In this document: positions 5,530 through 9,469 of the stretch, piece by piece | Numbering within the stretch: position 1 is the stretch's first letter | Layout of the letters: every line of letters starts with the position of its first letter | Origin: Nitrososphaerales archaeon TH526 | GTDB lineage: Archaea; Thermoproteota; Nitrososphaeria; Nitrososphaerales; Nitrososphaeraceae | Length of the DNA stretch: 9,469 bases | Assembly: GCA_014523665.1 (NCBI GenBank) | Contig: JAATVR010000805.1 | Coordinates: 1-9,469 of the forward strand | Reading direction: 5' to 3' | Made by a program: the position numbers and the translations under genes | Notes under the pieces: generated by a model | The model's database searches: none | Told to the model about the DNA's origin: nothing | Seen by the model: the letters and a program-made list of their open reading frames with translations, nothing else

Positions 5530-6453
5530 TCAATCCAATATGAATAACATTGGGTTCATCCGCTTACCGATTCTCTTTGCATAAAAGTTAACAGATTTTG
5601 GAGTTCTCTGATATGGGTGCTTGATCATAGAAGCTTTGAAAGAAACATATGGACTGCCACTATTATTGTTGTTGTTGATTGTTGAAGACCAGAAATTTGG
5701 TTTCAAGTGTACGATAACATTTGCTATATGCTTCAGGTATGTACCACCTATTGGTTTAGGAATGATTCCACTGTTCGCGGTATTACAACTCCCTGTCGCT
5801 ATTATGGCGACTTTATTCTTGATACACGCTCTATAGATTGTTCCAAGAGCATTCTTCAGGGTATTAGCATCGTCATTTGTATTCCAATTGGGATCTTTAT
5901 TTCTCACAAGATATTTGGTTAGATCTCTTATTGCGAGAAGCTTGATATCGGGATTTATTTCTATCTTCTCAGAGATTTCTTGTGCTATTTCCACTTGATG
6001 CTCTTGGTTATATGCTGTTTGCACAAACAAATTCTTAAAGACAATCTTTGGCTCGATCCCGGCGTATTTTGATGCGATTGCAATCTTTTCTGGATTCAGT
6101 AACTGATGTTTGTTTCTATCTATAGAGAAGTCAATATTATTAAGAAACATGGCCGCGGATTCAAAGCCATTCTTCTTCTTGCTTTTTGGTAATATGCACC
6201 CAATTAATTGCCGATATAATAGAGAGTCGAGAATTAGCTGGTTTTGATGACTGCCGTAAAATAAATAGAATGAACTTCCCTGAACTCCATCAATTAGCGA
6301 GTCAATCTCCGCGGATCCAGTAGACATCTTTTGCAGTATACTGGATTGATTCAACAGATCGAGAGCACATTTCATTTCAGAGAAGTAAGTTTGGAAAGTG
6401 GAAGCAGGCAAATTTGTGCTCAAGAAATATGAATTTGATTTGGAAAGAACCAC
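5530..6453 (-). CDS. RadA/RecA-like paralogue with lost ATPase motifs
   Basis: A 307-residue RecA-fold protein recognisable as a RadA paralogue. KMSTGSAEIDSLIDGVQGSS (42-61) matches the family strand that opens the ATPase core; AMFLNNIDFSIDR (101-113) stands where active RadA has its FIDTE segment; KLLAIRDLTKYL (171-182) is the Walker B strand; VAIIAT (215-220) and KPIGGTYLKHIANVIVHLKP (233-252) follow in the RadA order, including the GG of loop L2. The Walker A place reads YGSHQNQLI (66-74) instead of GxxxxGKS/T, the Walker B Asp is shifted or replaced (R176-D177), and the catalytic Glu is absent. It probably cannot hydrolyse ATP and may be a structural partner, like RecA/Rad51 paralogues that regulate filaments or polymerases. 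The HhH N-terminal domain of RadA is missing. A GTG at 6453 overlaps the previous gene by 34 bases; a TTG at 6423 (residue 11), overlapping the previous TGA, is a credible alternative. Residues 259-264 are an Asn run. Confidence 0.75.
   Translation of the reverse strand: MVLSKSNSYFLSTNLPASTFQTYFSEMKCALDLLNQSSILQKMSTGSAEIDSLIDGVQGSSFYLFYGSHQNQLILDSLLYRQLIGCILPKSKKKNGFESAAMFLNNIDFSIDRNKHQLLNPEKIAIASKYAGIEPKIVFKNLFVQTAYNQEHQVEIAQEISEKIEINPDIKLLAIRDLTKYLVRNKDPNWNTNDDANTLKNALGTIYRACIKNKVAIIATGSCNTANSGIIPKPIGGTYLKHIANVIVHLKPNFWSSTINNNNNSGSPYVSFKASMIKHPYQRTPKSVNFYAKRIGKRMNPMLFILD
5661..5684. repeat. AAC/AAT codon repeat coding an Asn run
   Basis: Tandem triplets (TTG/ATT on the plus strand, AAC/AAT on the coding strand) code for the Thr-Ile-Asn-rich segment near residues 258-266 of the RadA-like protein, in a loop close to its C-terminus. 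Such triplet tracts are prone to length change, and a low-complexity loop here is likely unconstrained. Confidence 0.5.
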
Positions 6454-8261
6454 AACTCATCATGGACGTACATGACTGAGCCCCGCACATGTATATTTCT
6501 GCCATAGAGCTTCTGTCGTGTTTCTTCAAGTATTTGTCGCTGTATATTTTCTCTGTCAGTCACTCGGTAAACATCACTGATTCGCTGAATCTTTACATCA
6601 TCTCCAATCTTCAAATCTCTAATCGATTTCTTTACTACATCATACATTCTTGGAATGAGTCTTGACTGCTTATAGTCGATGAATTTCTGGACTGAAGCTG
6701 GGATATACAATGATTCTTGGCCGAAGTAACACATGCTGGACGGGTAAGTGAATGTGTTCTCTGAGTTTAACATCTTTATTTTTAAAAGCGGAATCTCGTC
6801 TGGAGAAATGTCTATATCATACACTTGTTTCCAGAACTCAACAAGATTTCTATTATCAAGTTCAGATACAATTTGATCACATGCTTTTCTTGACACAACA
6901 TCAACTATGGATCCAAAATGGCCCGTGGGTGCGACAATTACTTTATTTCGATAGTTTAGTAACATCCGGATAACTGCTTTGGCAGTCGCACCAGCTTCTC
7001 TTCTCATTCTAATATAGTCAAGCACACTTTCTCGAACGTAAGCATGCGGACTTAATTCTACAGTCAGCCGCAGCTTCTGCCGGTACGGTTGTTGTGTATC
7101 AACTCGAATATCTGCGGAAAAACCCAGATACAGCTGTGCTCTTTCACATCTATAAAGCGCGATTGGATCTTCGAGCATGTAGATCCCATGTCTCATTCTC
7201 TTCTCTGTAGTGCTTTGTATGGCCATAGAAACCGCTCGTTCAACTATTCTTCTAATAATCTTAATGTCTTCTGAAGATTCATTTCCATTGGCATCAAGTC
7301 GTCTAATATTTAGCTCTGCAAACTTTGTCTTCAGATCAGCATCATTTATTGGGAAATATACAAGATTTCGGCCATCTGACACTATCAGTTTGTCTGATCT
7401 TGTATACAATGATGGCGAGACATTTTCGGGTAGAACTGCTTCCATAACATCGAATGTAGACGGAACTTCTAGACTAAGAGTCGAGATTGCATTGTCATTT
7501 GGCTGAGTTGGATCATTTTGTTTACTCTGAGTTAATTGGGCACGTAAGATAAGTTGGCTCAAGTTCTTCTGCAATACTTTGGCAGCAAGATCTTTTGTTA
7601 AAACCATTTTAATTGCGCCGGACCCATCATACAATTTAGTTGATATTCGGAGATCCCATGCATAGCCCATGCCACACTCATTGGGACACTTATTAGCATC
7701 ATAAAGAATTAGTGATCTGCATTTGTTACAACGCTTAACTAACCCAGAAGTGCTGTGTATAGTTGAAATAGTTCCATTCAAAAAGATATGTCTGACTGGT
7801 CTTTTTATATCACAGATTTTGGGAACCCATGTGAATTCACGAGTATCTTCAATATTCTTTGGTTCTAGTTTTGTAAACTCTGTTATTACTAACAATAAAG
7901 ATCTTTCTGGAAACTCGTGGACATAAGCAGAGTATATATTATATACCGAATCTCGGATAAGCGGGTAAGCGATCTTATGGCTAACGAATGATACTTTAGA
8001 TTTAGAATCCTCTAGCACACCGGTAAACACAATTTTCTCTCCAAGAGCATCTGGCTTCTCGGCCGTTCTGATATATGCTATTCGTGCAACTGTTGAAACA
8101 TATTTTCCTGGTTCAAGCTCTGACAGTGTAACAAATGGAATCGGTTCACGTAAAGTAGATGGAGCAGGAAGAGTTTTTGGATCAGGATATAAGTCACTTA
8201 ATACCTGTGAACTGGAATCTCGGTTGTTATCATCATTCACATTGTAATGTAGGGCTACCAT
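6420..8261 (-). CDS. RPA-like OB-fold/zinc-ribbon protein with PAZ-like C-terminal region
   Basis: A 613-residue protein. After a polar leader (1-40), residues 41-135 have the strand pattern of an OB fold (GKYVSTVARIAYI, then KIVFTGVLEDSKSKVSFVS). A second OB fold (about 157-230) carries a zinc ribbon C178-x2-C181-x10-C192-x3-C196 and ends with YDGSGAIKMVLTKD, as in archaeal RPA and the RPA70 C-domain. This half should bind single-stranded DNA. The remaining 340 residues are not RPA. Their motif order resembles the N/linker/PAZ part of PIWI proteins: SDGRNLVYFPI (295-305), IYMLEDPIAL (360-369), LTVELSPHAYVRESVLDYI (399-417), EFWKQVYDIDI (475-485), IPLLKI (490-495), FTYPSSMCYFG (504-514). I compared these with remembered human PIWIL1, so fold identity is inference; no MID or PIWI nuclease domain follows. 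A PAZ domain would hold a 3' end. The ATG overlaps the radA stop by 7 bases, so translation is likely coupled. Confidence 0.7.
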   Translation of the reverse strand: MVALHYNVNDDNNRDSSSQVLSDLYPDPKTLPAPSTLREPIPFVTLSELEPGKYVSTVARIAYIRTAEKPDALGEKIVFTGVLEDSKSKVSFVSHKIAYPLIRDSVYNIYSAYVHEFPERSLLLVITEFTKLEPKNIEDTREFTWVPKICDIKRPVRHIFLNGTISTIHSTSGLVKRCNKCRSLILYDANKCPNECGMGYAWDLRISTKLYDGSGAIKMVLTKDLAAKVLQKNLSQLILRAQLTQSKQNDPTQPNDNAISTLSLEVPSTFDVMEAVLPENVSPSLYTRSDKLIVSDGRNLVYFPINDADLKTKFAELNIRRLDANGNESSEDIKIIRRIVERAVSMAIQSTTEKRMRHGIYMLEDPIALYRCERAQLYLGFSADIRVDTQQPYRQKLRLTVELSPHAYVRESVLDYIRMRREAGATAKAVIRMLLNYRNKVIVAPTGHFGSIVDVVSRKACDQIVSELDNRNLVEFWKQVYDIDISPDEIPLLKIKMLNSENTFTYPSSMCYFGQESLYIPASVQKFIDYKQSRLIPRMYDVVKKSIRDLKIGDDVKIQRISDVYRVTDRENIQRQILEETRQKLYGRNIHVRGSVMYVHDELWFFPNQIHIS

Positions 8262-9304
8262 GCTGAATCACTCTCATCAGTCTTGTATGAATTAGCGTCT
8301 CGAATCCCATTTTCTGCTATTGTAAACTTTGCTCGTTGGTATGGTTGAGATGGCGAGTCTTCCATTGTTGCTACTCTGTTTTTACCATATCTTCTAAGAA
8401 AAATTCGATAAGTGGAACCATGAGCCACTATATTTCCACCTGCGGCTTTCATGTAATCGAATCCAGAACCATCTGCATAAGACACTACTTGATTAGTAAT
8501 TACTACCGCTATATCGTAAATATCCGCATATCGCCGAAGCTTATTTAGCATTTTCCCAAGTCTCTGTTGTCTTTCAGCTAATGTTCCTCGGCCAGAGAAC
8601 TCTGCCCGATGCAAAGATATTATACTGTCTATGATCACAAGTTTTGCATTATACTGTTCTATAAATTTGGGAAGATCGTCAATTACAACTTCTAATTGTT
8701 CACTCGAATACACGTTGCAATGAAATATTCTCTTAAGAATATCCTCAGGATCTAGGTTCTTTTGTTCTGCAATTTGATGAACACGATTGGCCCTGAATGA
8801 ATTCTCGGTGTCTATGAATATGATACTTCCAGGTGGTCTATGTATTAAGCCACTATCACACGTATCTAGATCATCTTCCATTAGCTCTATGGCGGCTGTA
8901 CATAAAGTGTGACAAATCTGAGATTTGCCCGAACCAAACTCCCCAGCTATTTCTGTAATGGATTGTGTTTCAAAACCGCCATTTAGAAAAGTGTCGAAAT
9001 TTGATGAACCAGTCTTATACCGTGAAATATTATTTCGTCTAACCAACAAATCATCTGCAGTCGAAAATTCTCTTGATAGAACCTCATTCTCTGTCAGAAT
9101 CTTGCGAGCATTTCCAATGAGTTTAGCTGCTAATTCGACATCCAAAACATCACTAATTCCCAATCCTAGTTCAGATGGACTTTGGACGGCTAGTTGATAA
9201 ACTGAATTAATATTGAGCTTTCTTAACTTGTCAAGTATGTCGCTAGTGATATCTGGGATCTTTTCCATGGTTACTTCTTTAAGTCTACTAGAGATGCGCG
9301 CCAA
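8255..9304 (-). CDS. RadA recombinase (Rad51/RecA family)
   Basis: RadA forms filaments on single-stranded DNA and catalyses homologous pairing with ATP. An N-terminal helix-hairpin-helix-like domain (13-75, IPDITSDILDKLRKLNINSV) is followed by the subunit-joining motif REFSTADDLLVRR (FxTA at 80-83). The ATPase core has Walker A GEFGSGKS (121-128), FIDTENSFR (163-171) with catalytic Glu167, Walker B KLVIIDS (221-227), FSGRGTLAERQQRL (236-249), TNQV (270-273) and the L2 GG at 289-290 (AAGGNIVAH). All active-site residues are present. The sequence departs from usual RadA in several places (NGGFETQS, DTENSF, ADGSGFDYMKA), so it may be a second, operon-specific RadA rather than the housekeeping copy. 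The 349-residue length uses a TTG at 9304; ATG at 9268 (Met13), just before the HhH domain, is at least as likely the true start. It is the first gene of the operon and overlaps the next by 7 bases. Confidence 0.9.
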   Translation of the reverse strand: MARISSRLKEVTMEKIPDITSDILDKLRKLNINSVYQLAVQSPSELGLGISDVLDVELAAKLIGNARKILTENEVLSREFSTADDLLVRRNNISRYKTGSSNFDTFLNGGFETQSITEIAGEFGSGKSQICHTLCTAAIELMEDDLDTCDSGLIHRPPGSIIFIDTENSFRANRVHQIAEQKNLDPEDILKRIFHCNVYSSEQLEVVIDDLPKFIEQYNAKLVIIDSIISLHRAEFSGRGTLAERQQRLGKMLNKLRRYADIYDIAVVITNQVVSYADGSGFDYMKAAGGNIVAHGSTYRIFLRRYGKNRVATMEDSPSQPYQRAKFTIAENGIRDANSYKTDESDSAW

Positions 9305-9336
9305 GCTGTCTTATGTTAACTAAATTTGACTTTTTG

Positions 9337-9348
9337 TTAATAAAATTA
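9337..9348 (-). promoter_or_regulatory. TATA-like box upstream of the radA operon
   Basis: Read on the minus strand, TAATTTTATTAA lies 33-44 bases before the TTG at 9304. A start of transcription some 25 bases on, near 9317, would leave a leader of about 13 bases to the TTG or 49 bases to the ATG at 9268. Within 9305-9469 I see no other gene on either strand, so this is the natural promoter region of the six-gene operon. Upstream lies a G-rich tract (9366-9376) of unknown meaning. Confidence 0.4.
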
Positions 9349-9469
9349 GCAGTAACTTAAAGACAGGGGGTGGGGGTCACGCCTGGAGTTGTAGATTCTT
9401 CATTAAATCGCTGGATGTATTATTAGTGTCAAATCACACTTAGAATTCCATAGATCGTAGTTGCTAGTA

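Noticed and set aside
5530..6453. MID-PIWI half of a split Argonaute, given the PAZ-like region in the preceding gene
   Set aside because: The order of its strands and motifs (STGSAEID, KLLAIRDL, IGGTYLKHIANV) follows RadA/RecA, and there is no DEDX nuclease pattern or 5'-phosphate pocket motif.

Overview
The window looks archaeal, most likely from a Thaumarchaeota/Nitrososphaerota-type organism. The pointers are a RadA recombinase, a family-B DNA polymerase, an RPA-like zinc-ribbon OB-fold protein, A+T-rich TATA-like boxes close to start codons, frequent TTG/GTG starts, few Shine-Dalgarno sites, and tiny exported Asn/Thr-rich proteins. The lineage is a judgement from protein style; no rRNA or tRNA is present to fix it.

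Left part (1-2416): 1-386 holds no intact gene, only short inverted repeats. At 387-558 (minus) lies a small membrane-anchored or exported protein broken by one extra base. Diverging from it is a small intact exported protein (675-887, plus), probably with a leaderless transcript. Next come an LLM-class (luciferase-like, probably F420-dependent) oxidoreductase (1011-1988), more G+C-rich than its surroundings, and a small protein with a winged-helix-like end (1991-2416). The stretch 2417-2716 separates these from a convergent operon and holds only T-rich tracts and a doubtful decayed reading frame.

Right part (2717-9304, minus strand) is the main interest: one compact operon of six genes that overlap or sit at most 15 bases apart. 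In transcription order they are: RadA; a 613-aa protein with OB fold, zinc ribbon and a large C-terminal region whose motif order recalls the N/linker/PAZ part of PIWI proteins; a RadA-like protein that has lost its Walker A and B residues; a small helical/coiled-coil protein; a family-B DNA polymerase with intact polymerase catalytic residues but an eroded proofreading exonuclease; and a small helical protein whose reading frame is broken by one missing base. A TATA-like element precedes radA.

Taken together, these genes look like a dedicated DNA repair or lesion-tolerance module: an active recombinase, an inactive recombinase paralogue, a single-strand or 3'-end binding protein and a polymerase without proofreading. 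The composition is reminiscent of, but not homologous throughout to, the bacterial ImuA/ImuB/DnaE2 mutasome. That function is inference. Three apparent single-base indels in small genes could be real decay or sequencing error, which should be kept in mind.
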